Positions 35,738 through 46,193 are shown, counted from the first letter of the stretch. The stretch: DNA of 52,970 bases from Crocinitomix sp. (GCA_030836155.1 JAURQI010000167.1:1-52970); one strand, 5' to 3'. Notes: generated from the letters alone by a model not told the origin. Program-made: numbers and translations.

Positions 35738-36193
35738 GTGAATTTAGATACAAAACGAAAATTATACGAGGCGTGTATGACCTACGCCGAACAACGCGTC
35801 CAAAATGCCGAGAAAGCATTGGCGGATACCCAAGATGCTTCGAATCAAGAAACACGTTCTACAGCTGGAGATAAACACGATACAGCCAGAGCAATGATGC
35901 ACATCGAAAGTGAACGTTTGGGCAAGCAACTCGGTGATGCTCAACAAACACTTCGAAATATTAAAAGTGTTGACTCTTCCAGCATGCATTCGAGCATAAA
36001 ATCCGGCACGTTAGTTCATACTGATATTGGCTACTTTTTTCTGGCCATTAGTATCGGTAAATTAGAATTTGATGATCAATCCTATTTTGTTGTTTCTCCT
36101 GGATCACCGATGGGACAAGCTTTAATGGGGCATAAAGCGGATGACACGGTACAATTCAATAAACGGAGTATTCATATTAAAGCCATTTGTTAG
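35738..36193 (+). CDS. GreA/GreB C-terminal-domain-like protein
   Basis: The 151 residues start at GTG 35738. An N-terminal helical region of about 85 residues precedes a C-terminal FKBP-like fold of the GreA/GreB type, seen in PGSPMGQALMGHKADDTVQF, which resembles the Gre-factor motif SPIGxALLGxxxGD. Gre factors rescue backtracked RNA polymerase through acidic tip residues in the N-terminal coiled coil. The N-terminal part here is helical with alternating charged residues, but no clear acidic tip was identified. Function could be RNA polymerase binding without cleavage stimulation. Confidence 0.7.
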   Translation: MNLDTKRKLYEACMTYAEQRVQNAEKALADTQDASNQETRSTAGDKHDTARAMMHIESERLGKQLGDAQQTLRNIKSVDSSSMHSSIKSGTLVHTDIGYFFLAISIGKLEFDDQSYFVVSPGSPMGQALMGHKADDTVQFNKRSIHIKAIC

Positions 36194-36233
36194 TATATTG
36201 CGCATCATAGAATAACTAACCTAAGCTAGACCA

Positions 36234-37088
36234 ATGATAAGTCGATTCATCACGTTAATAATTTTTACGACTACGCTAAGTGTTAATGCACAGGAGTCAA
36301 CGATCATCACAAGAGATGTGGTGTATATGAAAGACGGAAGAGTTTTAACTGGAGAAATTTTGATCTTTCAAGAGTCTGATGGTGACATTACATTCAAAGA
36401 TGAACAGGGTCGAAAGTACTCGATCACTAGAGAAGAGTACAGATATTTTGTTGAAGACGAAAGGGTAAACGTAAGTGGTAGCGATACATTGATTATCAAT
36501 CCAAGAAAAACGAATGAATTTGAATTTTCGGCTGGACTGAGCACTTTTGTCACAGAAGTAAATGGACAGGTTACCCCTGACCTTCCTCAAGATTTAGGTT
36601 CATTTAGTTCGCCATGGTATATCCCTTATAACTTAAGACTTGGCTTTGGCAAATACTTTGATCGGACACATTTTGTTGGTATTCGATTAGATTATGCTTT
36701 GGCCGGAATTGATACATACCTCTCCCCTGCGATTCGATATAAATATCAATTTGACGGGTATAAAAAAAATGTAGCCTGGTATATTATGGCCGAATTAAAA
36801 TATGAATTCATCCAAGATGAGTTCATGGGTGTTAATGCTGACACTTCAACTATCGATGGCGAAATCTATTACAATATCGATTATGCATTTCAAAAAATGA
36901 CCTCATTCGGAATCGGATTGAGTCAAGGCGTGGCATTTATCTTACGAGATAAAAGGTCCATTTCCCTAGAATTCTCGTTGTTTAGAAATAATATCCTCAG
37001 CTCTGAATATTTATATGAAACTGAACTTTTAAAGTTTTCAAGATGGAGATCAAGTGGGATTGGATTATCACTCATGTACAATATCTAA
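36234..37088 (+). CDS. Secreted or outer-membrane beta-rich protein
   Basis: The 284 residues begin with a signal peptide (MISRFITLIIFTTTLSVNAQ). A small beta-rich segment follows, VYMKDGRVLTGEIL..SDGDITFKDEQGRKYSI, and then beta strands consistent with an outer-membrane barrel ending in GLSLMYNI. No known family is identified. The stop is immediately next to the convergent bioD stop, and no terminator separates them. Confidence 0.7.
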   Translation: MISRFITLIIFTTTLSVNAQESTIITRDVVYMKDGRVLTGEILIFQESDGDITFKDEQGRKYSITREEYRYFVEDERVNVSGSDTLIINPRKTNEFEFSAGLSTFVTEVNGQVTPDLPQDLGSFSSPWYIPYNLRLGFGKYFDRTHFVGIRLDYALAGIDTYLSPAIRYKYQFDGYKKNVAWYIMAELKYEFIQDEFMGVNADTSTIDGEIYYNIDYAFQKMTSFGIGLSQGVAFILRDKRSISLEFSLFRNNILSSEYLYETELLKFSRWRSSGIGLSLMYNI

Positions 37089-37700
37089 TTAGATATTTAT
37101 TCCGCTCGCCTGCTCTCTCACAAAAGATTGCAGTGATTGGTCAAGCATCGGTATTTTACCAATGCATGTTAATCCGGTGTAATTCAAAATCACTTTTTCT
37201 GTTTCAGGATTCGAATCTCCATTAAATAAGATACCTGTTATTTTAATGCCGCGTTGCTTCAAGAGCTCAGCACTCAACAAGGTATGATTAATGCTACCTA
37301 AGTAGTTTTTGGAAACCAGCACCACTTCATCCGCAACGTTCGGAATTAAATCGACAATCATATCCCCCTCATCATTTAGCGGAACCATCAAGCCGCCTGC
37401 TCCTTCAATAATCAAATGATTATCGGTCTCGGGGCGTTGAAAAGTAGCTGGTGATAAGTGAATTCCATCTATCCTTGCCGCTGCATGTGGCGACATGGGT
37501 TCAGATAGCAAATATTGTTCTGGATGAATATTCGTTTTTGTATTTGAAATAGCATGGCGAACAAAGTCTGAATCTAAATCATCCAATTCACCAGCTTGAA
37601 CAGGTTTCCAGTAATCTGCCGTAAGTGCTTCAACTAGGATAGCTGAACAAAAAGTCTTACCGATTTCGGTTCCAATACCGGTTACAAAAATTCGTCTCAT
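37089..37700 (-). CDS. bioD: Dethiobiotin synthetase
   Basis: BioD closes the ureido ring of dethiobiotin using ATP and CO2. The 203 residues start with the nucleotide-binding GIGTEIGKTF (residues 7-16) and contain IEGAGGLMVPLND, the conserved substrate-site segment. It is the last gene of the bioB-bioF-bioD run and overlaps bioF by four bases (ATGA). No bioA is present in this window. Confidence 0.93.
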   Translation of the reverse strand: MRRIFVTGIGTEIGKTFCSAILVEALTADYWKPVQAGELDDLDSDFVRHAISNTKTNIHPEQYLLSEPMSPHAAARIDGIHLSPATFQRPETDNHLIIEGAGGLMVPLNDEGDMIVDLIPNVADEVVLVSKNYLGSINHTLLSAELLKQRGIKITGILFNGDSNPETEKVILNYTGLTCIGKIPMLDQSLQSFVREQASGINI

Positions 37701-38788
37701 ATCAATGCTTTCATCTCTCTTATTAAACTTTCAATTTCTTTTTCTGTATTAAATGCATGCAAACATATCCGAATGCGCTCCTCTCCTTTTGGAACGGTTG
37801 GTGAAAGGATGGCCTTAACTTCAAAACCGCTTTGGATCAACGCTTTTGATAAGTCGGTGGCTTTTGTATTACCAGGCATAAAAACGCCCTGAATTGGAGA
37901 ATTACTTGGCAATACAGGCAGCTGATTAAGTTGCGATTTTTTTCTGAAAAAAGATATCCTATCCTTCAAATCCTTCCTCTTCTGGACTGCCTCTGCGATA
38001 CGATTAATCGTCCATAACAATCTTTGCTGACTATATGGTGGTAATGCCGTTGTATAGATTAGCGATCTTGAAAAATTAATCAAATATGCCTTCAAATCTC
38101 CTGGTCCTAAAATAATTGCACCATGACTGCCAAAAGCTTTACCAAAAGTGACTAAACGTGCAAAGACGCGCTCATTTAGCCCATAAGCATCCACAAGACC
38201 TTGCCCTTTCTCTCCAAATACACCTGCCGCATGAGCTTCATCCACATATAATAAGGCATTATAAGCTTCGCTAAGCGCTGCAATATCTTTTAAAGGAGCT
38301 TCGTCTCCATCCATCGAATAAATAGATTCAACAGCAATATAAATTGTTCCTGTGGCCTGGCTTAACTTTTCTTCTAAGTCCTGGAGGTCATTGTGCTTAA
38401 ATCGGACGGATTGTGCAAAACTCAAGCGCAAACCATCCCTTACAGAAGCATGAATCAATTCATCATATAGGATGGTATCTCCTCTTTGTGGAACTGACGA
38501 AAAGAACCCTAGATTAGCATCATAACCCGAATTGTACAATAAAGCTGAAGGTGCTCTAAAAAATTGCGCCATTGCTAGCTCAAGTTCTTCGGTAATCATA
38601 TGATGTCCTGAAATTAGGCGGGAGCCTGTTGCCCCGTGAAGCCCCAGAGGCGGAGAATCCATTCGAGCGATTCCTAAATAATCATTCGAAAAAAAATCAA
38701 TTCCATCTCCCCTGAGACGCAATGAGCGAAAAGAGTTATTCTCTTTTCGCTCATCTAATTTATCTTTTAATCTTTTTGGTAATAGCAT
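37697..38788 (-). CDS. bioF: 8-amino-7-oxononanoate synthase
   Basis: BioF is a PLP enzyme that condenses pimeloyl-ACP or pimeloyl-CoA with alanine. The 363 residues include SRLISGHHMITEELE, ESIYSMDGDEAPL, YVDEAHAAGVFGE (substrate/PLP region) and LVTFGKAFGSHGA, whose lysine forms the PLP Schiff base. The start ATG abuts the bioB stop and its end overlaps bioD by four bases, so the three are an operon. Confidence 0.93.
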   Translation of the reverse strand: MLLPKRLKDKLDERKENNSFRSLRLRGDGIDFFSNDYLGIARMDSPPLGLHGATGSRLISGHHMITEELELAMAQFFRAPSALLYNSGYDANLGFFSSVPQRGDTILYDELIHASVRDGLRLSFAQSVRFKHNDLQDLEEKLSQATGTIYIAVESIYSMDGDEAPLKDIAALSEAYNALLYVDEAHAAGVFGEKGQGLVDAYGLNERVFARLVTFGKAFGSHGAIILGPGDLKAYLINFSRSLIYTTALPPYSQQRLLWTINRIAEAVQKRKDLKDRISFFRKKSQLNQLPVLPSNSPIQGVFMPGNTKATDLSKALIQSGFEVKAILSPTVPKGEERIRICLHAFNTEKEIESLIREMKALI

Positions 38789-39889
38789 TTATTCCACTGT
38801 CACTTTACGTGGTTCAAAGTTTGGATCAGCTTTTTTCAGTTTTGCTTCAGCTAATCGCTTTTCTCTTGCTGTACGATCTGCCTTTGCTTTATCCACTCGC
38901 TCATCTGGTAATGTTTCAGGTTGCTCACCATCTTGAAAAGGTGCTTTTGGCTTCATCCCTAAGATTTCAAACAACTCGACATCCTCGTTATATTCTGGAT
39001 TTGGTGTGGTTAACAATTTGTCTCCTGCAAATATTGACGATGCTCCTGCCATGAAACACATGGCCTGGGCCTCTCTAGACATTTGTGTTCTACCAGCAGA
39101 TAACCTTATTATCGATTGTGGAAACATTATTCTTGATGTTGCAATCATACGAACCATATCCCAAGTTTCAACCGGCTTTTGATCCTCTAAAGGTGTACCT
39201 TCAACAGCCACTAATGCATTGATTGGAATTGATTCAGGTGGCTGTTCCATGTGTACATACGTCATCAGCATCCCAATACGATCTTCGGCTGACTCACCCA
39301 TTCCTATGATTCCGCCTGAACAAACTGAAATACCAGCGTTTCGAGCATTTGCAATCGTATCAATACGGTTATCATACTCCCTCGTCGAGATGATATCCTT
39401 ATAAAATTCTCTGGAAGAATCCAAGTTATGATTATATGCGTATAATCCTGCTTTCTTCAATCGTTCAGCCTGCGCTTCGTTCAACATACCCAATGTAGCA
39501 CACACTTCCATGCCCATTCCATTGATCTCTTGCACCATCTCTACCACTTTATCGAAATCACGATTATCACGAACATTTCTCCAAGCAGCCCCCATACATA
39601 CACGGGATGAACCGCTTTCTTTTGCATTCTTTGCTAATCCCACAACTTCATCAACAGGCATCATGGCGTGAACGTCAAGATCTGTATTGTACTTAGCAGA
39701 CTGCGGGCAGTAACCGCAATCTTCAGGACAACCTCCCGTTTTTATAGAAATTAGTGTACTCATTTGCACTTCCAACGGATCATGATATTCACGGTGAACC
39801 GTTGCTGCATGATACATTAATTCCATTAATTGTTTGTTGTACAATTCTAATGCCGCTTCTTTTGTGGTATATTTTGGATTTATCTTCAT
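38789..39889 (-). CDS. bioB: Biotin synthase
   Basis: BioB is a radical-SAM enzyme that inserts sulfur into dethiobiotin. The CxxxCxxC motif is in CPEDCGYCPQS near residues 54-64. YNHNLDSSREFY, the [2Fe-2S] region and AGRTQMSREAQA are present. The 366 residues include a lysine-rich C-terminal tail of about 35 residues. The gene starts 43 bases downstream of the MORN lipoprotein stop and is followed without gap by bioF. Confidence 0.95.
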   Translation of the reverse strand: MKINPKYTTKEAALELYNKQLMELMYHAATVHREYHDPLEVQMSTLISIKTGGCPEDCGYCPQSAKYNTDLDVHAMMPVDEVVGLAKNAKESGSSRVCMGAAWRNVRDNRDFDKVVEMVQEINGMGMEVCATLGMLNEAQAERLKKAGLYAYNHNLDSSREFYKDIISTREYDNRIDTIANARNAGISVCSGGIIGMGESAEDRIGMLMTYVHMEQPPESIPINALVAVEGTPLEDQKPVETWDMVRMIATSRIMFPQSIIRLSAGRTQMSREAQAMCFMAGASSIFAGDKLLTTPNPEYNEDVELFEILGMKPKAPFQDGEQPETLPDERVDKAKADRTAREKRLAEAKLKKADPNFEPRKVTVE

Positions 39890-39931
39890 TTCAATACAAT
39901 TTTATTATCCGATGAATTGGATGTTACGAAT

Positions 39932-40846
39932 TTAAGGTTTTTCACCAGTTGGCATAGTAACTTTCTTAACCAAAATATGATCTACGTATCGTTCTTTTAA
40001 AACAATGACTCCGTTTTCATTGTAATATGTAAACCATTCACTTTTCTTACCCTCCTGATATTCACCTGTCCAATGTAATTCACCTGTTTCAAAATAGGAA
40101 GTAAAAAGGCCATCTTCTTTTCCTTTTAAATATGATCCACAAAAGGCTGTGTCTCCTTGATTGTTGTATTTCATATATGGACCATTTAAAGATCCGTTTG
40201 ACCAACAAGACACTTCTTCTTGTTCGCCATTCATATGCCAAGTTTTTTTAATTCCAGCTATTTTATTGTTTTGATAAAATACTTCTTCTTTTTTCCGTCC
40301 ATTTGGATACCAAACGGTTGATTTCCCTACTGGCAAATCATTCTCAAATTGCCTCTGCGAACGCAGCTGTCCGTTGATATAATAAGACTGCCATTCTCCC
40401 GATTTAACATCGTCAACATAAGTGCCGGCTTTCTTTTTTTGTCCATTCGGAAAATAGGTTACCCAAATGCCAGACTTGTTATTAAAGGCGTAAGTTCCCG
40501 ATCGTTTTAATTGCCCATTTGGATAATAACTGAGGTATGGACCGTCCGCTACTCCTCGGCGCCAATGAAACATTTCTTTTTTAGCACCATTACTAAACCA
40601 ATACTCCCATTCACCATTCATCAGACCATTTTCAAAACAGCCTACTGCTTCTAGCGAATCGTTCGAATAATAATATCTCCAGCATCCAATTTCTTTACCC
40701 TCTTGAACTTCTCCAAGACCATAGCCCCCGCCAGTCGTATAATGTTTTGTTTCCTCTGAACAGGAGGATATGCTTAATAGAAAAACCAATTGAAGCGTTA
40801 TACTCCAGATCAGTCTAATGGATTTTAATCGTTGAGTTTTGACCAA
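39932..40846 (-). CDS. MORN-2/YwqK repeat lipoprotein
   Basis: This 304-residue protein begins with a lipoprotein signal around LSISSC (Cys29) and continues as about 11 MORN-2 repeats (for example [32 protein letters not shown]). The start is TTG at 40846, giving a 22-base overlap with obgE, because no in-frame ATG precedes the signal. It is a shorter relative of the MORN protein at 20412. It lies between obgE and bioB on the same strand, in an unexpected place for a repeat lipoprotein. The function is unknown. Confidence 0.85.
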   Translation of the reverse strand: MVKTQRLKSIRLIWSITLQLVFLLSISSCSEETKHYTTGGGYGLGEVQEGKEIGCWRYYYSNDSLEAVGCFENGLMNGEWEYWFSNGAKKEMFHWRRGVADGPYLSYYPNGQLKRSGTYAFNNKSGIWVTYFPNGQKKKAGTYVDDVKSGEWQSYYINGQLRSQRQFENDLPVGKSTVWYPNGRKKEEVFYQNNKIAGIKKTWHMNGEQEEVSCWSNGSLNGPYMKYNNQGDTAFCGSYLKGKEDGLFTSYFETGELHWTGEYQEGKKSEWFTYYNENGVIVLKERYVDHILVKKVTMPTGEKP

Positions 40847-41808
40847 ATCAGATCTTTTAATTCAGTTAATCCGTGCTGCGCAACCGATGAAATGAAAAGA
40901 TATGGAATTTCTGGCAAATCTTTTTGAATTTCCGCCTTTAATTCATCATCTAGCATATCAGATTTAGAAATCGCTAAAATCCGAGGTTTATCGGCAAGAT
41001 CAGGATTATATTGAACGAGTTCATTGACTAAAATATCATATTCTTTATGAATATCATCTGCATCTGCCGGAACCATAAACAGCAATAAAGCATTCCGCTC
41101 GATATGTCTCAAAAATCTTAGCCCAAGTCCTTTTCCTTCATGTGCACCTTCGATAATACCAGGAATATCGGCCATAATAAAAGACTTAAAATCCCTATAA
41201 GAGACAATTCCAAGATTTGGTGTTAACGTTGTAAATGGGTAATTGGCTATTTCGGGTTTTGCCGCTGAAACCACTGAAAGCAAAGTCGACTTTCCAGCAT
41301 TTGGAAAACCAACCAGCCCGACATCCGCCAACACCTTTAACTCAAGAATAAACCAAGCTTCTTTTTCAGGCAAGCCAGGTTGTGCATATTGCGGAGCTTG
41401 ATTCGTAGCAGATTTAAAATGAACATTACCTCGTCCACCCTTACCGCCTTCGATGAGAATCATTGTTTCTTGATCCTCCTTAATTTCGGCAATAAATTCT
41501 CCTGTGTCCGCATCCTTAATCACTGTGCCGAGGGGCACTTCCATGATGACATCCTCGCCTTCTTTACCAGTCATTTGATTCTTTCCGCCTGGTTCTCCAT
41601 GCTCAGCCTTGATGTGCTTTTTATACTTTAAGTGCAATAGCGTCCACAATTGAGCATTGCCTCTGAAAATGATGTGCCCTCCACGACCACCATCACCTCC
41701 AGCTGGACCACCTTGGGCCACATACTTTTCACGTCGCATATAACGTGAACCTTGTCCACCTCTACCCGAACGGCAATGGATTTTTACATAGTCGATAAAA
41801 TTGGACAT
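40825..41808 (-). CDS. obgE: Obg-family GTPase
   Basis: ObgE is a GTPase for large-ribosomal-subunit maturation. The glycine-rich Obg fold (about 1-158) includes [15 protein letters not shown]. The GTPase domain has G1 GFPNAGKS, G3 DIPGIIEGA and G4 AISKSD. The 327-residue length lacks the variable C-terminal OCT extension. The gene overlaps the MORN lipoprotein by 22 bases and follows hpt-adk by 32 bases. Confidence 0.96.
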   Translation of the reverse strand: MSNFIDYVKIHCRSGRGGQGSRYMRREKYVAQGGPAGGDGGRGGHIIFRGNAQLWTLLHLKYKKHIKAEHGEPGGKNQMTGKEGEDVIMEVPLGTVIKDADTGEFIAEIKEDQETMILIEGGKGGRGNVHFKSATNQAPQYAQPGLPEKEAWFILELKVLADVGLVGFPNAGKSTLLSVVSAAKPEIANYPFTTLTPNLGIVSYRDFKSFIMADIPGIIEGAHEGKGLGLRFLRHIERNALLLFMVPADADDIHKEYDILVNELVQYNPDLADKPRILAISKSDMLDDELKAEIQKDLPEIPYLFISSVAQHGLTELKDLIWSKLND

Positions 41809-41840
41809 AACTTTCTTAAATAATGAAACTCAGTTTGAAA

Positions 41841-42953
41841 TTAACCCGCTGAGTCAATGGCTTCAAATAAACGCGCTGTGATCTCATCAATTGAACCAAG
41901 CCCATCTATTTTAATGAATTTATTTTGTGCTGCATAAAACGCTTTGACCGGCGCGGTCTCCTCTTTATACACATCAATTCTATTTTGAATGATTTCTGGA
42001 TTGGCATCATCAGCTCTTCCACTGGTTTTTGCACGCTCTAGTAATCTCGATTTAAGTTCCGCTTCCGTAACGTCTAATCCTAACATCATTCTAATTTCTG
42101 TTTCGCGTTCTGCTAAAATCTCATCTAGAGCAGCTGCTTGAGGCTTAGTTCTGGGAAAACCGTCAAAAATAAACCCTTTTGCTTCAGGATGTTTTTCAAC
42201 CTCAGAAATTAACAACTTGATGGTTACTTCATCCGGCACCAACTGCCCTTTGTCCATATAGCTTTTCGCTAGTTTTCCAAGTTCAGTTTCATTCTTGATA
42301 TTGTAACGAAAAACATCACCTGTAGACAAATGAAAAAGTTGATACTTTTCCACTATACGCTCAGCTTGTGTTCCTTTCCCTGCGCCCGGAGGGCCAAATA
42401 ATACAATATTTAACATGTTGTTTTTTTCTTCTATTTGATAAATTTCACTTAGGTTTCTTCCTAATTGATCATAATCCAGCCCATAGCCTACAACAAATTT
42501 ATTCGGAATATCTTTCCCAACATAATCCACATCGTAGTTTTTATTAAAAACATCTGGCTTTAACAATAAGGTAGCGATTCGAATACTAGCCGCACCCTGC
42601 TTTTCCATCATGTGAATAACTTTCTCTAAGGTTTGTCCGGTATCGATTATATCTTCGACAATCACAACATGTCTATCTTTAATCGATTGTTGCAACCCAA
42701 CCAAATTGGTGAGTTCGCCAGAACTTTCCATTCTGACATAAGAGGCAAACTTGACAAAACTGATTTCGCATGTGAGCTCAATCTTTTTCATGAGATCTGA
42801 AGCAAACATAAATGATCCGTTCATTATACCTATGAACAAGGGCTGTTTCCCCTTATAATCAGCATTGATTTGATTTGCGATACGATTGACTATACCGTCT
42901 ATTTCTCCTTCCGAAAGGTATGGGACAAATATTTTATCGTGAATTTTTATCAA
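41841..42953 (-). CDS. hpt-adk: Hypoxanthine phosphoribosyltransferase / adenylate kinase fusion
   Basis: The first 175 residues form a type I purine phosphoribosyltransferase with the PRPP loop VEDIIDTGQTL (near 99-109), salvaging hypoxanthine. The rest, from Met180 (MLNIVLFGPPGAGKGT), is an adenylate kinase that interconverts AMP, ADP and ATP, with the P-loop GPPGAGKGT and GFPRTKPQA. The kinase is the short-lid type without the zinc lid. The start is TTG at 42953. An in-frame ATG at 42416 corresponds exactly to a freestanding Adk start and might allow separate translation. Such fusions are known in Bacteroidota. Confidence 0.93.
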   Translation of the reverse strand: MIKIHDKIFVPYLSEGEIDGIVNRIANQINADYKGKQPLFIGIMNGSFMFASDLMKKIELTCEISFVKFASYVRMESSGELTNLVGLQQSIKDRHVVIVEDIIDTGQTLEKVIHMMEKQGAASIRIATLLLKPDVFNKNYDVDYVGKDIPNKFVVGYGLDYDQLGRNLSEIYQIEEKNNMLNIVLFGPPGAGKGTQAERIVEKYQLFHLSTGDVFRYNIKNETELGKLAKSYMDKGQLVPDEVTIKLLISEVEKHPEAKGFIFDGFPRTKPQAAALDEILAERETEIRMMLGLDVTEAELKSRLLERAKTSGRADDANPEIIQNRIDVYKEETAPVKAFYAAQNKFIKIDGLGSIDEITARLFEAIDSAG

Positions 42954-42976
42954 ATCAGTGGTTTTGACAAAAATAC

Positions 42977-43009
42977 CAAATCTAAAGGTTAAACTTTCGC
43001 CTTAACAAA
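42977..43009 (-). promoter_or_regulatory. Bacteroidota-type promoter for hpt-adk
   Basis: On the minus strand, TTTG (43009-43006) is followed after 21 bases by TAGATTTG (42984-42977). The TTG start at 42953 is about 20 bases past the expected start of transcription. Spacer length matches that of the VCBS lipoprotein promoter. Confidence 0.6.
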
Positions 43010-43134
43010 ACTAAATCTATGTAAAAATGGCAGTTAAAACACTTCTAAACTGACAAAACTACAGATAAATGGAAGCTTTTTCAGTTTGGAGTTCTATTTG
43101 AGGGAGAAGAAATAGATTTTAAGCAATTAATAAA

Positions 43135-45744
43135 ATGAACATAGATAAATTAACAACATCAACACAAGAAGTGCTGCAAAAAGCACAAAGTATCGTGCAA
43201 GGTAATGGCCAGCAAGTGCTGGAACCTTCACACTTACTCAAGGCTATCATTGAAAATGAGAATAGTGTTATTCTATTTTTAGCCAAAGAAATCAAAGTAG
43301 ACATTGAAACGATGTGTCGTACCACAGATAGTATGGTAGCGGCCTTACCTCGAGTAGAAGGCGGTCAAATTCATCTTTCTAACCAATCCAACCAGCTCTT
43401 TAGCAAGTCCATGCAAGAAATGAAGTCCTTCGGAGATGAATTTCTCTCCGTCGATATCCTTTTCTATAGTATGCTTGACCTTTCAGATGCCGTTGGGCGT
43501 TTTCTAAAAGACCTTGATTTCACAAAGAAAAATTTAAAATTGGCCATCATGAAACTTAGAAATGGAGAGAGCATAACCTCTCAAGGACAAGAAGGAACTT
43601 ATCGTTCTTTAGACAAATATGCTCATAATCTGAATGAAATGGCTACTTCGGGTAAATTAGACCCTGTCATTGGTCGTGATGAAGAAATTAGACGTGTCCT
43701 GCAGATATTGACGCGAAGAAGAAAGAACAACCCTATTCTAATTGGAGATCCAGGAGTTGGTAAAACAGCTATTGCTGAGGGAATAGCACATCGTATTGTC
43801 AATGGAGATGTTCCTGAAAATCTAAAATCGCGTAAAGTTTATTCCTTAGATATGGCGGCTCTTGTAGCAGGCGCAAAATACAAAGGTGAATTTGAAGAGC
43901 GGTTAAAAGCAGTTGTTAAAGAAGTGACGAACTCAGACGGTGAAATCATCCTATTTATTGATGAAATCCACACTTTAGTAGGTGCTGGAGGGGGCAACGG
44001 CGCGATGGATGCTGCGAATATTTTAAAACCTGCACTTGCACGAGGAGAGCTTAGAGCTATTGGGGCGACCACATTAGATGAATACCAAAAGCATTTCGAG
44101 AAAGATAAGGCCTTGGTTAGACGTTTCCAAACTGTATTGATTGATGAACCATCAACAGAAGATGCGATCTCTATACTTCGCGGAATTCGTGAGAAATATG
44201 AAACACATCATAAAGTGCTCATCAAAGATGAAGCAATTATCTCAGCTGTTGAACTATCTCAACGTTACATAACTGACAGACACTTGCCGGATAAGGCAAT
44301 TGATTTGATTGACGAAGCATGCTCCAGACTGCGAATGGAGATTAACAGTAAACCCGAAGAGCTCGACGAAATCGAACGAAAAATCATGCAACTCGAAATT
44401 GAACGAGAAGCAATTAAACGGGAGAAAGATGAACGCAAATTGGATTTACTGAATGAAGAGCTTGCCGAATTAAATGAAAAAAGGACCTCATTTCTGGCCA
44501 AGTGGCAATCTGAAAAAAACGTAATTGACACGATTCAATCCAGTAATGAGGAAATTGAAAAATTAAAATTTGAGGCAGAGCAAGCAGAACGAGAGGGTAA
44601 TTATGAAAGAGTTGCTGAAATCCGTTATGGGCGGATAAAAGAGCTAGAAATTTCGGTTAAGGAAGCTAAAGCAGAACTCGCAGAAATTCAAGAAAAATCC
44701 AAACTCATTAAAGAAGAAGTCGATGCTGAAGAAATAGCGGACGTCGTCTCACGTTGGACTGGAATTCCTGTTTCAAAAATGATTGAAAGTGAGCGGGAAA
44801 AACTCTTGCGAATGGAAGATGTCTTGAGCGAGCGTGTAGTTGGACAGAAAGATGCCATTACCGCGATTTCAGATGCAGTAAGACGAAGCAGAGCTGGGTT
44901 ACAAGACGAGAATAGACCAATTGGTTCATTCATTTTCTTAGGAACTACCGGAGTTGGTAAAACGGAGTTAGCGAAAGTGTTGGCTGGATATCTTTTTAAC
45001 GATGAAAATGCATTGACTCGGATTGACATGAGTGAATACCAAGAAAAGCACGCGGTTAGTCGACTGGTTGGAGCGCCTCCTGGATATGTTGGTTATGATG
45101 AAGGTGGACAATTAACCGAAGCTGTTCGAAGAAAACCGTATTCAATTGTTCTACTCGATGAGATCGAAAAAGCTCACCCAGATGTCTTTAATATTCTTCT
45201 TCAAGTTTTGGATGATGGCAGACTTACCGACAATAAAGGTCGAACCGTAAATTTCAAAAATTCGATTATTATTATGACATCCAACCTTGGATCACATTTG
45301 ATCAGTGATCGTTTTGAGCATTTAACGGACAAGAATAAATTGCAAATTGTTGAAGAGACGAAGCAGGAGGTATTTGAATTATTGAGGAAAACAATTCGTC
45401 CAGAATTTTTGAATCGAATTGATGAGACGATCATGTTCCAACCTTTGACAAGAGCTGATGTCCTTGAAATTGTAAAAATTCAGTTTGGGATGCTTAAAAA
45501 GCGTTTGAAAAAATCCAATATCGAATTGGAAGCAACAAACGAAGCATTGGAATGGATTGCATTAGAGGGTTATGATCCACAATTTGGAGCAAGACCGGTG
45601 AAACGCGTCATACAGAAAATTGTTATGAACGAATTATCGAAGTCATTGTTAAGTGGAGAAATTGGACCAGACAGTACAATTTTGATTGACTTAAAAGATG
45701 GTGTTTTGAGCTTCGAAAACATCGAAACGATACCTACGAGTTAA
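43135..45744 (+). CDS. clpB: ClpB disaggregase
   Basis: This 869-residue AAA+ chaperone rescues aggregated proteins with DnaK. It has the Clp N-domain (1-150), NBD1 with GDPGVGKTA, a coiled-coil middle domain (about 400-530), NBD2 with [11 protein letters not shown], and the C-terminal segment [16 protein letters not shown]. The middle domain is what separates ClpB from ClpA and ClpC. No heat-shock CIRCE element is visible upstream. A bidirectional terminator follows. Confidence 0.97.
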   Translation: MNIDKLTTSTQEVLQKAQSIVQGNGQQVLEPSHLLKAIIENENSVILFLAKEIKVDIETMCRTTDSMVAALPRVEGGQIHLSNQSNQLFSKSMQEMKSFGDEFLSVDILFYSMLDLSDAVGRFLKDLDFTKKNLKLAIMKLRNGESITSQGQEGTYRSLDKYAHNLNEMATSGKLDPVIGRDEEIRRVLQILTRRRKNNPILIGDPGVGKTAIAEGIAHRIVNGDVPENLKSRKVYSLDMAALVAGAKYKGEFEERLKAVVKEVTNSDGEIILFIDEIHTLVGAGGGNGAMDAANILKPALARGELRAIGATTLDEYQKHFEKDKALVRRFQTVLIDEPSTEDAISILRGIREKYETHHKVLIKDEAIISAVELSQRYITDRHLPDKAIDLIDEACSRLRMEINSKPEELDEIERKIMQLEIEREAIKREKDERKLDLLNEELAELNEKRTSFLAKWQSEKNVIDTIQSSNEEIEKLKFEAEQAEREGNYERVAEIRYGRIKELEISVKEAKAELAEIQEKSKLIKEEVDAEEIADVVSRWTGIPVSKMIESEREKLLRMEDVLSERVVGQKDAITAISDAVRRSRAGLQDENRPIGSFIFLGTTGVGKTELAKVLAGYLFNDENALTRIDMSEYQEKHAVSRLVGAPPGYVGYDEGGQLTEAVRRKPYSIVLLDEIEKAHPDVFNILLQVLDDGRLTDNKGRTVNFKNSIIIMTSNLGSHLISDRFEHLTDKNKLQIVEETKQEVFELLRKTIRPEFLNRIDETIMFQPLTRADVLEIVKIQFGMLKKRLKKSNIELEATNEALEWIALEGYDPQFGARPVKRVIQKIVMNELSKSLLSGEIGPDSTILIDLKDGVLSFENIETIPTS

Positions 45745-45771
45745 TCAAACACTTAAATGTTACACAAAAAA

Positions 45772-45799
45772 AACGTCCGTTAAAACGGACGTTTTTTTG
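45772..45799. terminator. Bidirectional terminator between clpB and the small lipoprotein gene
   Basis: AACGTCCGT (45772-45780) pairs perfectly with ACGGACGTT (45785-45793) around TAAA. A-rich sequence precedes and T-rich sequence follows, so it can end transcripts from both directions. A second short stem (ACTGTA/TACAGT, 45801-45816) lies beside it. Confidence 0.85.
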
Positions 45800-45820
45800 T
45801 ACTGTATAAATACAGTGCAA

Positions 45821-45994
45821 TTATTTTTTCTCTTTCTTAGTGAATTCAATAATTTGAATTTTCTGAGTTTTTTGCTCTTTGTATTTTGCATAATCTGCTT
45901 TTCTGTATGCATCACATGCTCCGTGACCACCACCGCAACTCATCATACCCAAGGTAAATACACCTGCTAATCCCGCTAACAACACTTTTTTCAT
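45821..45994 (-). CDS. Small 57-residue lipoprotein
   Basis: This short gene encodes a lipoprotein signal (MKKVLLAGLAGVFTLGMMSC) with the lipid-attachment cysteine at residue 20. A glycine-rich linker and the segment ACDAYRKADYAKYKEQ follow, and the tail is rich in lysine. ATG at 45994 and TAA at 45821-45823 frame it exactly, with a terminator downstream. I recall similar small lipoproteins in Flavobacteria without a known function. Intergenic sequence on either side holds nothing else clear. Confidence 0.75.
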   Translation of the reverse strand: MKKVLLAGLAGVFTLGMMSCGGGHGACDAYRKADYAKYKEQKTQKIQIIEFTKKEKK

Positions 45995-46193
45995 AATAAT
46001 CTTTTTTTGGTTTTTTTGATTCCTTTGTCTTTGAATTACGAAGCCGTAACACTTAACAGAACGAAAATATAAAAAAAATGTTGCAATTCTGTAGTGTTTT
46101 TCCTCGTTTATTCAACGTTTCATTATTGATAAGTTACAGCAAACACCAAGCCAACCTTCACTTTATAGGCCGTTTGACTTTGTTCATAACTTT

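Noticed and set aside
42954-43134. CIRCE or other heat-shock operator upstream of clpB
   Set aside because: No inverted repeat of the CIRCE type is present. A loose AAACTGA/TCAGTTT pair is too short and too far apart.
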